Assembly (NCBI GenBank): GCA_026119935.1
Contig: JALRMH010000047.1
Span: 1 to 64,000 of the forward strand
Length of the DNA stretch: 64,000 nucleotides
From: Endothia cerciana
Lineage: Eukaryota > Ascomycota > Sordariomycetes > Diaporthales > Cryphonectriaceae
Reading direction: 5' to 3'
Position 1 is the first letter of the stretch; every line of letters starts with the position of its first letter. Shown piece by piece: positions 34,165 to 43,698 of this stretch. The notes under the pieces are model-generated. The model was not told where the DNA came from. It made no database searches and was given only the letters and a program-made list of their open reading frames with translations. Both the position numbers and the translations under genes were made by a program.

Positions 34165-34393
34165 TGTTGATCGTAAGGCCCCGCCTGCCTGAAACCAGCG
34201 CCGAGAAGCCGGTCTGGAGTCTGTATCAGTCTCACGATGGCCTCGTCTCAGAGGGCCCTACAGGCTCGTAAACACGAGCCCTGAAGCCAGAATCTCGGGC
34301 GACGGTTACACATAAACAGCCCCATCGTCTCCCTTGAAGAAGAGATCAGTAGTTAGAAAGGATCAAGCTCCATCCACTCGTTTAAATTCAACA
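34165..34393 (+). mobile_element. Copia 3' LTR (229 bp)
   Basis: Matches the 5' LTR from TGTTGATCGTAAGGCC to AAATTCAACA. Differences are mostly transitions, with more A/T in the 5' copy, plus a few small indels. It is followed by GCCAG, the presumed TSD. Confidence 0.88.
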
Positions 34394-34665
34394 GCCAGGC
34401 TCCTCAGGACCCGCTGACCATGCCTGGCCTTTACCTAGTCAAATAAATGGTCGGGATGGCCATCCGAGTACAACACCTGGGAACCTGAGGACCATCTGGG
34501 AAATGCTCCCTAAAAAAAATAAAGCAATTCCTCCGGCGACAACTCAAGAAAAATAAGCCCCGCGGAGCGGCGACTCGCATATGAGTTGCTGATGAGGCCA
34601 CAGCGGTCAGAAAGGGATACAAGGACGTGTCACCAGCACTGGTCAGGCTGGAAAAGCCAGCTTTT
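34394..34665 (+). mobile_element. Ty3/gypsy remnant, right part, with truncated chromodomain
   Basis: Resumes the gypsy sequence interrupted at 29438. Reading gives the chromodomain core with WSGWPSEYNTWEP-like residues and a stretch matching 3230-3430. Compared with that copy, a segment of about 70 bp covering the start of the chromodomain is deleted. Similarity ends near 34665. Confidence 0.75.
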
Positions 34666-35139
34666 CTTTGTGCCGCTGGACCTGCGTGGAATCGGCATAT
34701 CACCATCCTCTCATCTTCCTGTTGTGACGAAAGCATGACCATGCGATCGCACCGCTTCGCATTTATGCGCCAGCTGCTACGGCTCCAGCGGGTCACGATT
34801 CGCGCAACAGGTCTACGCGGGGTCGTAACGGCCCAATCCACCATTGACATCGCACGAAGCCTGGCAGCGAGGGGGATATCCATTACGGCGCCGTTGAACA
34901 CCAGCAGGATAAGGGAGGCCGTATGTCCATCCGTGGTTGCATTAAGGATCGACAGCATCAATGTCCCGTCTACGTAGGGGCCTCACAAGCTTTGTTCTTT
35001 GCTCCCCTGCGCTTCAGTATCTTCCGATGCTCCTTCGACAAGGTACCGCGGCGTTGGCATTACGGGTGGTTGACTGGCCGTGTCTGACCTCGATAGCTCT
35101 GGCTGGTTTCCGAATCAATGGTTGTGGATTCGACTGGCT
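34666..35139. other. GC-balanced DNA, no assigned gene
   Basis: Open frames on both strands (minus 34431-34961, plus 34627-34977) extend across the gypsy boundary and show no recognisable domain. They are treated as unsupported. Confidence 0.4.
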
Positions 35140-35790
35140 TCATCCGTCGCCATCCGCTCTTGCAGGATGTGATATTGCAGGACGTCGCTTTTGTGGGCGG
35201 GTGAGCGCTTGGTATGCTTGCTTGTTGGGTCTCGGGACCGACAGTCGAGTGTTACCCAGAGCTCTGTCAAGACTGGTGGGAGGGGTGGCGGTTGCGCTTC
35301 GTCCCAATGCTGGCCCCTCTCCGTCTGGTTCGGGTACGTAGTCGTCGTCTGTCTCCGGAGTATGACGCAGGGCAAAAGTGCAGTCACGTCTCTGGTAGAA
35401 GATGCAGCTCGCACAGCGGTTGCGAAAGGACGGCTCTATGACAACACACCTCCGGAACAGCCCATTCCCATTACCACGTGTATAGCACATCAAGGCATCG
35501 AGAGTGTTGTGATCGGCTTGCTGTAGGCCGACCAGCAGCGGCAACAGCTGGTCCGGTGCTCCGGCCAAGGTCCGCTGCGGGGGCTGTTGCCAAGGTTGAG
35601 GTTGGGTTTCGGTTCGTGCACCTCGCCCCGTATGCCCCTGAGCGATACGGAGATACATCCTGGTGGCTGGAAGCGCGTCCTGAACCACCGTTCTGTAAAG
35701 TGGAGGGATAATGAAGACACCAGGGGGTCCTTCTGGTTCCTGCAGGTTCCGGGGCCCGGGGTGTTGTTGGTCCTGGTGGTGAAGATCCAT
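35140..35790 (-). CDS. Hypothetical protein, 216 aa, with Cys cluster
   Basis: Minus-strand frame beginning MDLHHQDQQHPGPRNLQEPE. Pro/Gln-rich N-terminus; a central conserved-looking stretch (LLPLLVGLQQADHNTLDALM); then RNRCASCIFYQRRDCTFALR, a C-x2-C-x6-C arrangement reminiscent of small zinc-binding or fungal accessory proteins; then an Arg-rich basic tail. No signal peptide. Balanced base composition and an unbroken frame in a RIPped area favour a real gene, but the family is not known. Its start lies about 60 bp from the left inverted repeat of the neighbouring MITE. Antisense frames in this interval are shadows. Confidence 0.5.
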   Translation of the reverse strand: MDLHHQDQQHPGPRNLQEPEGPPGVFIIPPLYRTVVQDALPATRMYLRIAQGHTGRGARTETQPQPWQQPPQRTLAGAPDQLLPLLVGLQQADHNTLDALMCYTRGNGNGLFRRCVVIEPSFRNRCASCIFYQRRDCTFALRHTPETDDDYVPEPDGEGPALGRSATATPPTSLDRALGNTRLSVPRPNKQAYQALTRPQKRRPAISHPARADGDG

Positions 35791-35851
35791 GGTGGTGCGA
35801 GTATATGGTGTCTAGATTTCACACTCTGCCCGACCTGCAGTATGAAATAAG

Positions 35852-36586
35852 GAGAACGGATATTTGCAGGGCCGATTTTGGATTGTTGGGGGCTGTGGGT
35901 TTTGGCACCAGTTGCCGGCTCCCTTCAACTCCTCAGGCCTATCAACCCACAGTTAGAGCTTTTCGACTTTGAGATGAGGCAGGTCTAAGGGCAGTCCTTC
36001 TTGATAGTAGTAGACTTTATAGTTCCGGTAGCACGAGAGGTCCGCAGAGGGCCACGAGTACACTAAAGGCGGGCGTACGAAGGCTTGGAATCGCTCTTGC
36101 AAGCGGTATAACCAGCTGCTTTAGTCTAATGGTCTAACTCTGCCTTTGCCTGGTCATATATATCGTACCCCCATCACGATGCCAGTATCCTATCTCTCGC
36201 AGGCAGCCTTGTCTTCTGCATCTAGAAGAGTGTAATCAGGGGCGGCTGCTATAACCACAACGCAGCGATTCGAGATCTGGTCAATATAGAACGTTATTTC
36301 CAGTGCTGAGTTGGCTGATTAGCGTTGTTCTCGTGACCAGAAACGTGGTTTAGCGATGTGCGCAGTCGAAAGTTGTATAGGAAGGGATTTCGAGTCAAGG
36401 TTGTGAAAGTTGCCGAGGGACCGATTGCATCAGTCAATTGAAGAGGTGGGCGGGTTGCAGGGGTGCAACGCGCGGACTCTTATCTTACCGAAGGGCGGCT
36501 TTTGATTAGGTGCAGGCGTTACGCTCGACCCACTTTGTGAATTTGCCCCCAACAATCCAAAATCGGCCCTGCAAATATCCGTTCTC
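35852..36586. mobile_element. MITE-like DNA transposon with 42-bp perfect terminal inverted repeats
   Basis: The left repeat (35852-35893) begins GAGAACGGATATTTGCAGGG and ends GGATTGTTGGGGGC. The right repeat (36545-36586) is its exact reverse complement over 42 bp. Total length is 735 bp. TA dinucleotides stand just outside both ends (35848-35849 and 36588-36589), compatible with Tc1/mariner-type insertion. No transposase frame inside, so a non-autonomous element. The part just inside the left end (CTGTGGGTTTTGGC, then CTCCCTTCAACTCCTCA) recurs at 44925-45030. Confidence 0.8.
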
Positions 36587-36723
36587 TTAAATAGCAGGTC
36601 TATCTAGGCTACCTTTTCAAACGTGTTGACCAGCACCCTGACTAAGAAAGCTAACCAGGAGATGGAGGCGAAGCTGGGTATAGCACGACCTCAGGCAGCA
36701 GTTTTGGTAGAGGTAGACACAGT

Positions 36724-36888
36724 GCGGGTCCCCCCGGCTTAATCATCATTCAGAGGGTCAGATCGGGTCCCCCCGGCTTAATGATCATTCAGAGGGGTCA
36801 GATCGGGTCCCCCCGGCTTAATCATCATTCAGAGGGGTCAGATCGGGTCCCCCCGGCTTAATCATCATTCAGAGGGGTCAGATCGGGT
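36724..36888. repeat. 40-bp minisatellite, about 4 copies
   Basis: Unit begins CGGGTCCCCCCGGCTTAATC and ends CAGAGGGGTCAGAT. Four nearly identical copies; the first lacks one G and the second has one C-to-G change. No coding significance seen. Confidence 0.95.
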
Positions 36889-37037
36889 CTAGACGCGCGG
36901 CATGCCGTCTTATGCTATATGCCAAATGCGTCTGTTTGACCTACGATACACGTGTCTGGAATGTGTGTCGACTTGAGCTTCTGCTCCGGTTGCCGCACAA
37001 GCCATAACCACAGGTCTGGAAGCCGTTACCTGTCCGG

Positions 37038-38108
37038 ATGCCTTTGTCGAGATTAGCTCTGACGATGACGGCGCTGGCCGCAGTGACGCTGGCCGGGGTG
37101 CTGGCTGGCCGGGGCGAGGCCGACCCAGATGGATTTGGACACACAGACGAGGACCACGGGAGACTTGCTGCTAGGCTCACGGACCCGAAGGACGAGAGCA
37201 TCAACGGCCGAGATGAACATGGGCATGCTATGGCGCCACGACCATGCATGAATGTCACTCACGATGCTCTCGCTCGGGCTAAGGCAAGCATGACAGCTTA
37301 TGGTGGAGGCTACAGACCAGATTCTGCACTTAAAGAGCGCCGCCGCTGTTCGCTTAGCCTAGGCGACTAAAGACATCAACACGGCTGTCTTGTCCAGATC
37401 AACCTTTGACTTTGACATCGACTTTGCCGCCCTCGACCACCGGCTACCCGATATGGCTACGTCTGATGGTAATCTAGAGGCTCAAGAAGATGCAGAATCG
37501 CAGAGGCAACGTCCCAGCGTTATATCAGGAGCCAACGCGGCAGGAGAAAGAACCCCTCGCGGAAAGGCCGCCAACATTGGAGCTCTGAAGGCCGTCGGCG
37601 TCTCGCTAGGCAAATACACTCCGGCCGGAGCGTGGGGCGCTGTCCAGCAGTAATGGAGGTTCATGGACGGCCTGCCAGTAGGTGCCCTCATTGGTAATGG
37701 CTGGCTAAATGTCCGAAAAGCAATCATTGATCATAGAAAGGAAGCTATGACCGAACCCTAATTCGCAAGGTTTGTACTACTTTTGCATATATTGTTCAAT
37801 TTGGAGACTTATCTTAGGTTAATTACTATTAATGATTTCAATTACATCAGGTTTAGCACCGCTGGCGCCGATGGAATCAATACAATTAACGGAATATCTA
37901 GCTATAATGGCTTCAATGGCTTTAAAAAGATCCAAAAAGAAAGATGCGGATTCTAAAAAGAAAGGCGGTGAGAGGAGAGTCTCCAGCAATGCTAGCCAAC
38001 ATGCTCACCAGGATACGCCTAGACGACGATGCACTCGACAAACTTCGCAAAATGGACGGCAAATTTTCTTCGAGTTGGATTATTATAGGAAAGAACGCCT
38101 GAAGGTGT
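37038..38108 (+). pseudogene. Secreted-protein-like gene, degraded (possible introns/frameshifts)
   Basis: Begins MPLSRLALTMTALAAVTLAG, a good signal peptide, followed by an Asp/His-rich stretch ending near 37370. A second open piece (about 37375-37760) encodes DINTAVLSRSTFDFDIDFAA, VGVSLGKYTPAGAWGAVQQ, a TAA where Tyr is likely, then WRFMDGLPVGALIGNGWLNV. A third, after a possible intron (GTTTGT... at about 37770 to TCAG at about 37848), gives FSTAGADGINTINGISSYNG and, in another frame, ESPAMLANMLTRIRLDDDAL. Together they look like one secreted-protein gene with at least one frameshift and one nonsense codon. Family not recognised. Confidence 0.45.
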
Positions 38109-38640
38109 AATAGTTGAATCGATTAAGTCTAAGCACCCCCCTTCTGTTGAATATATAAACATGTGCTGTGGAGTTGTGGCGTGCTGGGCAACCGTTTTGC
38201 TAAATCCAACACCTTCCGATCACCCCGGTCACACACACCGCTGTTTCAACCCCTCCTATTGCTCACATCAAGATGGTAAATTCTACTAAACCAGCACTCG
38301 ACATGTGCGGTGGTCCAAGATCTCCCTCTCGTAAGTGGACAGTTTGTTGTTGGTAATTCAAGCGTGGATGTGGTGTCTGCCTCGACTAGATCCTATTTGA
38401 TGGTGCAAGAGAGGGCTGGAAACCGTGTTGTTGGGAAGCAGTGGTGACTAATGCATCTGAAGACAGTCAAGTCAGCTCCGTGGTAGAAGAATATCGACAG
38501 GTATGCTGAGCGTTCTTTCGTTGGAAGAGTTTAGTCCAAGGACAGGGTTAAATTAGCGGATTAGGGAGGCGTGATCGTGTTGAAAATGAACGTCTATTCA
38601 AGCTTAATCTCTCTATGCAAAGCGTTGAAGAGGGTTGTAA
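38109..38640. other. Intergenic with a transposon-end-like motif
   Basis: Holds CACCCCCCTTCTG at about 38136 and CCTTCCGATCACCCCGGTCA at about 38213. The same motif stands at the 3' side of both pogo transposase remnants (38650 and 53360), so this is probably part of another element end. No gene. Confidence 0.5.
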
Positions 38641-39165
38641 GTCAGACCACCCCCCTTTGGATCACCCTGGTCAGCCACATTCAATATATATATATATATG
38701 TTGAATCTATCTACTTTTCTGCTCTATTCAGCCACCACAATGCAGTCCTCCTCATTAATAGGTAACTCAATATCGCTCTCTTCATCCTGACTATCTTCAT
38801 CCTGATTGACTGCATTTTGAGCCCTCTGTATAGCCTTAATCCCTGCAAACTTCGAATTCGGACTTAAATCTACCTTTCTTCTTTTTCTAGGCCTCGAAGC
38901 CTCAACCTGTGCTTTCAAAGCCTTGTTTTCCTCCAGAGCCTTAGCCAAGGCTAGATCCCTCTCACCCCAGGCCTTTTTAATCTTTCTGGACAGTATACGT
39001 CGCTCTGATTCCGATGGAAAGTGGTTCTGATATTGGTGCAGCGGATGGTGCAGATCCTTAGCCTTGCGAGGAGTCGAATATATATCTGGCTGGCTTAAGG
39101 ATGCTTTCTTAATAAGCTGGGCTATTGTTGATAGTTTTGAAGCTGGATCTGGCTGGGTTTCACGA
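38640..39165 (-). pseudogene. Pogo/Fot1-type DDE transposase, C-terminal remnant (copy 1)
   Basis: Minus strand reads ASKLSTIAQLIKKASLSQPD, YSTPRKAKDLHHPLHQYQNH, LSRKIKKAW, ALAKALEENKALKAQ, RPRKRRKVDLSPNSKFAGIK, AIQRAQNAV and an acidic end NEEDCIVV. This is the typical C-terminus of fungal pogo-superfamily (Fot1/Pot2-like) transposases, a coiled coil then a basic RKRRKV motif. The catalytic DDE region is absent. Downstream (38640-38700) lie the CACCCCCCTTTGGATCACC motif and a (TA)n run of about 16 bp. Confidence 0.75.
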
Positions 39166-39690
39166 CGTTGTTAGCTGTTCTCGAGAAGAAGAAGGTTTAG
39201 GAGTAGCTTGGCTAGACGGATAGGCCAAAGACCTGTTGCTTTCCATCCCAGGCCCAATATTCCGGCTAGCAAGACCTTCTTTCCGAGCCTCATTATGGTT
39301 CTCGAGGAACAGTTGCAACTGTTGATTCGTTCCACTGGCTAAGAAGGCTAACCTTTCTTCTATAAGCCCTCTTAAGAGATAAAAAAGCCCCCTCGGTAGT
39401 AAAGACCAAGGGCTTCACGATTGTGACGGTAACCTGAAATATAGATAAAATCCCTGGTAGCTGTGGACAAAGCTTTCTTTATTTCTCTCTTTATTTCTCC
39501 CTTTCTTTAACAAGAAGAATCCGAATGACAATAGTTTTCGAGCTATTAAGCGGTATATTGCCGTCTCGTGACAAGTGTGATCAGAGCATCATAAATAATT
39601 TTGGATCCTTAGTGGGTTTGCAAGGCGTTGAAAAGAAGGGGGTTGCGAACTTTAGGGTACTCAGCTCCTAAGCCTTCCTAGTCAAGGAGT
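39166..39690. other. Degraded DNA between two transposon remnants
   Basis: The minus strand may hold a little more of the pogo transposase, in shifted frames up to about 39330. The rest is AT-rich with pyrimidine tracts (39475-39515). No gene. Confidence 0.4.
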
Positions 39691-40425
39691 CAGCTATCGT
39701 GTTGTCAATCCCTGGTCGCCAGGTAACCACGAGGTGGTATTGTGACAGGATGCTGGCCCACTTGGCTTGCTGGGGTTCAAGAGGCGCTTGGTCATGAAGT
39801 GTTCCAAGGCTCGGTGGTCCGTAATGATGGACGAACCGCTCCTTCCGCTAGGATCCCTCAAGTTCCGGATGCTATTCCTCAAAACATCTCACCACAGCCA
39901 ACAGCTCTTTATTCTATACGGCGTAGTTGAGTTTTGCTCCTTGAAGGTTCTTTGAGTAAAAGGCTACAGGATGCCACAGGCAGTCATCTGGCTGCAGTGG
40001 GGAGAGCACTCCAGCAATACCGCCAGCAGAGGCGTTGGTCTCTACCTTAGTCTCGAGGGCATGATTGAAGTGTTATAGTAAAGGTGCCTCTACAAGGGCT
40101 TTGCATAGCCCTTGCAAGGCCTCTTATTGTTCGTTGCTCCATTGCTATGGTCCTCCTTTCTGGGTTAGATTGGTCAATGGTTTCGCTATCTGCTGTAGGC
40201 TTCTACAAACTATCGGTAGAAATTGTAAACCTTAGGGAATGATTGGACTTCTTTGATATTATTAAGGGGTTCCCAGTCCTGGATAGCCCTGATATTCTCT
40301 AGATCGACTACTACTCCTTCATTCTTCTAAGTGCTTTATCCCTTATTCTTCTTAGCCACAGACTTCTGGGTACGTAACCCTACCTGGAATAAAGCTATCA
40401 AAGGGGATTGCTCCTGTTGCGTTTG
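39690..40425 (-). mobile_element. Ty3/gypsy RT-RNase H remnant, minus strand
   Basis: Translation from 40340 downward gives VDLENIRAIQDWEPLNNIKE, VQSFPKVYNFYR, KPLY-like stretches, then the RNase H pieces (TPLLAVLLECSPH, GILWPFTQRTFKEQN, TDHRALEHFMTKRLLN, ILSQYHLVVTWRPGD-like). This is the gypsy connection and RNase H domain, with many stops. It belongs to a different copy and orientation from the plus-strand gypsy elements. Confidence 0.65.
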
Positions 40426-40823
40426 TTAATATTAACCTGTGTAAGACTCTATCCTAAAAATGTTAACGATATAATATCACCAACATCACCAACATCACCA
40501 ACATCACCAACATCACACGACTATCAGCTCTGTAATAGATTATAGTAGCGTGTTGAAAGTGCTATGTTGCGTTGCATATAATCTGTTCTTTACACACAGC
40601 GCTAAATATACTGGTGAGAAGCAGTTGCGAATCGTATATAGCTGAGGCTCGGTAAGTTTTTCTATCAGTAATAGTTAGCTCGGTAGTATGCTAGGCGAGC
40701 TGTGGTTTCTAACCGAGGACTGACTAACATCTTATTTCTTCCAAAACAAGCATTTAGTCTATGATTCTAGGCCTCAGCAAAAGCACGTAGTGATAAACAC
40801 AACCTTAATACTAAGGCGTATTA
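40426..40823. other. Intergenic with a (CACCAACAT)n microsatellite
   Basis: A 9-bp repeat, CACCAACAT, runs four to five times at about 40474-40517. Nothing else recognised. It is the 5' flank of the small ORF at 40824. Confidence 0.6.
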
Positions 40824-41183
40824 ATGAACCGGGTGCCCATGGTCTCCTCGGAGGATGACCCGCCGGGGCCGCCGCTGGCCTGGACGGTGTTGTGGGGAGG
40901 AACATGGAGCTATCTGTGCGGCGGGCTTTTTATCCCGCGCTCGCCTCGTCGTTGGGGATACGTGCTGTGGGATGCCTCGCGGTTAGCAGCCCTAGGCGTT
41001 AAAGGAAATGCTGGCCCTGGAGATGGGAGATTGAGCGGGACACGAGCGGCAGCGATCCTATGGAGCAATAGTCCGGGTTACAAACGAGCTGGGGAGGTCT
41101 ATAGGGGCACAGTTTCTACAATGGCAATCCTGAACGGGCACTGGAACTTTTTTTTGGTGTGCATGCGGATGGCCGCAGCTTAA
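40824..41183 (+). CDS. Hypothetical Trp-rich protein, 119 aa
   Basis: GC-balanced open frame beginning MNRVPMVSSEDDPPGPPLAW and containing VLWGGTWSYLCGGLFIPRSP and RRWGYVLWDASRL. The combination WG.TWS...G.F.P..RRWGYV.WD resembles small hypothetical proteins common in Pezizomycotina, recalled but not verified. No signal peptide. It converges on the coiled-coil gene: its TAA (41181-41183) overlaps the other gene's stop (41180-41182, opposite strand) within TTAA. Possibly a C-terminally altered copy, because the last residues beyond about 100 look less ordered. Confidence 0.5.
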   Translation: MNRVPMVSSEDDPPGPPLAWTVLWGGTWSYLCGGLFIPRSPRRWGYVLWDASRLAALGVKGNAGPGDGRLSGTRAAAILWSNSPGYKRAGEVYRGTVSTMAILNGHWNFFLVCMRMAAA

Positions 41184-42612
41184 TCATCGAATTGTAGAGA
41201 TACACTTGCCTCCGCAAGACGCTGCTTAAGGGTGTCCTCAGTGTTCTTCAGTTCGTCCTTGAAGTAATCCTCCAGGTCAATTTTGATACCGAGGACACGG
41301 TCTTCCACCTCAGCGTCGATCTGCCCGTCGATATCATTACTGACCTCCTCGATTCGATCGTCCAACTCCTCTAGGCCCTTGTGACACGCCCCATCCAGCA
41401 TGCTGACTTCATCCTTGATATCTTGGATCTGGCCCTGGATTCGGCCGTCCAACTCCTCTAGGCCCTTGTGACACGCCCTATCCAGCATGCTGACTTCATC
41501 CTTGATATCTTGGATCTGGCCCTGGATTCGGCCGTCCAACTCCTCTAGGCCCTTGTGACACGCCCTATCCAGCATGCTGACTTTATCCTTGATATCTTGA
41601 ATCTGGCCCTCGAGCCTCTTCAACCTTGCCTGACAATCCTCATCCAGGCCAGAGAAACGATCGCTCAGACGTTGTTCGAGGCGATCTACGATGCGGGCTT
41701 CGGACGCTGAAGGCTCGGCACGCAGTGTGGTATAGTGTTCAGCGCATATCTTTTTGCAGATGTTTTCGACGAGGGAGATGTCGAACTCTCGAGTATCAGG
41801 GCTAGCCAGCCGGCGCTTCTTAGACGATGTGGTTGCATCCGAGTCTTAACGAGATGATCAGCATCAGCAAGTACGTGCAACCTCCAGAAAAAACGACTGT
41901 ATTTACCGTATGATATTGGAGGTATCAGGGGTGGGGCACTAAGCTCATTGTATGATGGCGGCCTTTCGCCCGGCGCATCATCAACCTCAGCACACTCGAT
42001 GATCTTGCCACCTCTGCCACCATAGAAGGTGTCAATATCCCCAAGACGGCTGCTAGGTCCGAAATCTTGATATGCAGCCTCACAGATCGTTATAAGCTGA
42101 GGTCGAGACAGGACGCCGTCTCCTATGTAGATCGACAAGACATAGCGCCGGGCGGCTGATCGTACAGACCTGAGCAAGGCGGTCTGGGTCTTGTCCTTTG
42201 GATGTAGTGGTTCAGGCGGCACTATGAGGGTTGGGAGATTCTTGAGATAGAGCAGCAGGTGATGCGTCTTGTCATGCAGCGCTGTAGCGTCATCGGCTTG
42301 TGCCTGAGCAGGCATAGATTCAGAGATTGACTGGATTTCCTTGAAATGGATCATCAGATAAACAGCTACAGTCTTCTCTATATGGCGGTGGGCTAGAACG
42401 ATGCGGATCCTGAAGGAGGCGACCCTGCACGATGGGTCGAAGTCAAGATCCAAGGACGCCGGCGTTGAAGATAAGGAAGCCCCTAGGGTCTGTGGTTGAT
42501 CGTCAGCCCAACCGATGACAGCAGGAACGCTGCGCAGGTCGACTTTGTGCGATGAGGATGCCCTGGTCGAGGAAGCTTCTGCAGCCATCCTGAATATCGG
42601 TCTACCTGTCAC
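41180..42612 (-). CDS. Two-exon coiled-coil protein with 29-aa tandem repeats, 456 aa, unknown function
   Basis: Exon 1 is 42612-41907 and exon 2 is 41844-41180. The 62-bp intron (41845-41906) begins GTAAATACAG, has TGCTGAT branch sequences and ends TTAAG; splicing gives 1371 bp, an exact 457 codons. Start MTGRPIFRMAAEASSTRASS; the second Met (42588) is also possible. Middle: LLLYLKNLPTLIVPPEPLHP, then GERPPSYNELSAPPLIPPIS and, across the junction, ISYDSDATTSSKKRRLASPD. C-terminal third is coiled coil: EARIVDRLEQRLSDRFSGLD, then three 29-residue repeats (QIQDIKDEVSMLDRACHKGL EELDGRI) encoded by an 87-bp tandem repeat, then an acidic end. No catalytic motif. SKKRRLASPDTREFD suggests a nuclear, modular accessory protein (inference). 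Intact. Confidence 0.75.
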
Positions 42613-43163
42613 AAGTAGTTATTAGCAGTCATGAAGGTAAACTAAAGCCCCTGTGTTACATGAGTTGGCTCATACAGACACAGGATCCCACCCGCCCAGG
42701 CTTTTTGCGATGGAGCAGCCTTGACTCAGGGTGCTGGAGAATGGTAATGTAAGATTGACAGAGGACAGATGGCACAAGCAAGGCCCTCTCCAACGTCTAG
42801 CAGCCCAACGGCACCGCAAGAGACACCGGGTTCGCAATCGGCCGTCATCCACTAGGTTCAAGAGATCATGAACCCAGTGAATGTCTACCTCCCAGAGCCC
42901 AGGGTCTTTCCAACACGTAGCCGTGGAGCAGACGTGAAGAAGTAGAATCCTGTCGCCTGGCTAAGGGTGCGAATGACCAATGCTCCTGGGCACTACTGCG
43001 GTGTGCAATGCAGTATCTTGGCGGAGAGCTTTCGACGGCGCAGCAGGCGATGCCGGGTTCGCAATCGGCCACACTCCTCGCGGGGTGCTACCTCCCAGAG
43101 ACCAGCATTCACTCCTTCACCGCGACGGCAGTCGGGGATGGCAGAAAGAAGCCTGTCACCTGG
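42613..43163. other. 5' flank of the coiled-coil gene and decayed copies of the 187-bp repeat
   Basis: No gene. From about 42955 the DNA carries diverged pieces of the 187-bp repeat unit (GGGTGCGAATGACCAA, then CAGTCGGGGATGGCAGAAAG). Confidence 0.55.
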
Positions 43164-43698
43164 GTGCGAATGACCAACGCCGCGTGTTGCTACTGCAGGG
43201 TGCGATGCAGTAGTTTGGAGATGACCTCGACTTTGATGCGGAAGGGCAGGACTGGGTGAAGGAAGGTCGGCGGTAAAGAAGTGTGGGAGGAGATGAGACC
43301 ACGTTGGAGGTGGAGGCCTCGGGGATAGCAGAAAGAAGCCTGTCACCTGGGTGCGAATGACCAGCGCCGCGTGTTGCTACTGCAGGGTGCGATGCAGTAG
43401 TTTGGAGATGACCTCGACTTTGATGCGGAAGGACAGGACTGGGTGAAGGAAGGTCGGCGGTAAAGAAGTGTGGGAGAAGATGAGACCACGTTGGAGGTGG
43501 AGGCCTCGGGGATGGCAGAAAGAAGCCTGTCACCTGGGTGCGAATGACCAGCGCCGCGTGTTGCTACTGTAGGGTGCGATGCAGTAGTTTGGAGATGACC
43601 TCGACTTTAATGCGGAAGGGCAGGACTGGGTGAAGGAAGGTCGGCGGTAAAGAAGTGTGGGAGGAGATGAGACCACGTTGGAGGTGGAGGCCTCGGGA
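43164..43698. repeat. 187-bp tandem repeat, about 3 copies
   Basis: Copies start GTGCGAATGACCA at 43164, 43351 and 43538, period exactly 187 bp, with very few differences. The third copy ends about 43698 at GGAGGCCTCGGG. Open frames across it on the minus strand (MTGFFL...SPRPPPPTW) repeat with the unit and are not considered genes. Confidence 0.95.

Larger units (their letters stand above)
29439..34393 (+). mobile_element. Ty1/copia retrotransposon, nearly complete, inactive, nested in gypsy
   Basis: 4.96 kb with two LTRs. Gag begins about 29861 (MPDQLEDTISSRTIRSG) and includes a zinc-knuckle-like stretch near 30760 (CSHRNHSLENCW). The pre-integrase and integrase region is at about 31490-31925 (HQRLEHVGIDI, ICEACNYRKI, HFDYFSIFTESVLGERY). 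RT is at about 32740-33400 (VFKKKLDKAGNVSEYKIRVV, QVDIVAAFLNGDLEEEVFVE, SLYKLKQSPRQ, YIDDLLIIG). RNase H is at about 33410-34120 (STTEAEYHAVGKGIQAGLWL, LTKNPEFHQRTGYIPLDEHF, VADRLTKPL). The order integrase before RT is diagnostic of copia. Numerous TAG stops, consistent with RIP; the 3' third is the least damaged. A G-rich tract (ATGGGGGTG) just before the 3' LTR fits a polypurine tract. Confidence 0.9.

Noticed and set aside
34431..34961. 176-codon minus-strand frame and 116-codon plus-strand frame
   Set aside because: They start within the gypsy remnant and cross its end; no domain is seen, and both strands are open because of GC content.
35191..35850. Plus-strand frames antisense to the 216-aa hypothetical protein
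   Set aside because: They overlap each other and the better-supported minus-strand frame.
41686..42612. Treating the 308-codon frame and the 147-codon frame at 41180-41623 as two genes
   Set aside because: A canonical 62-bp intron joins them into one frame with meaningful sequence across the junction.
43156..43533. Minus-strand Pro-rich frames of 117-125 codons (SPRPPPPTW...)
   Set aside because: They repeat exactly with the 187-bp unit and end within it; there is no unique sequence.
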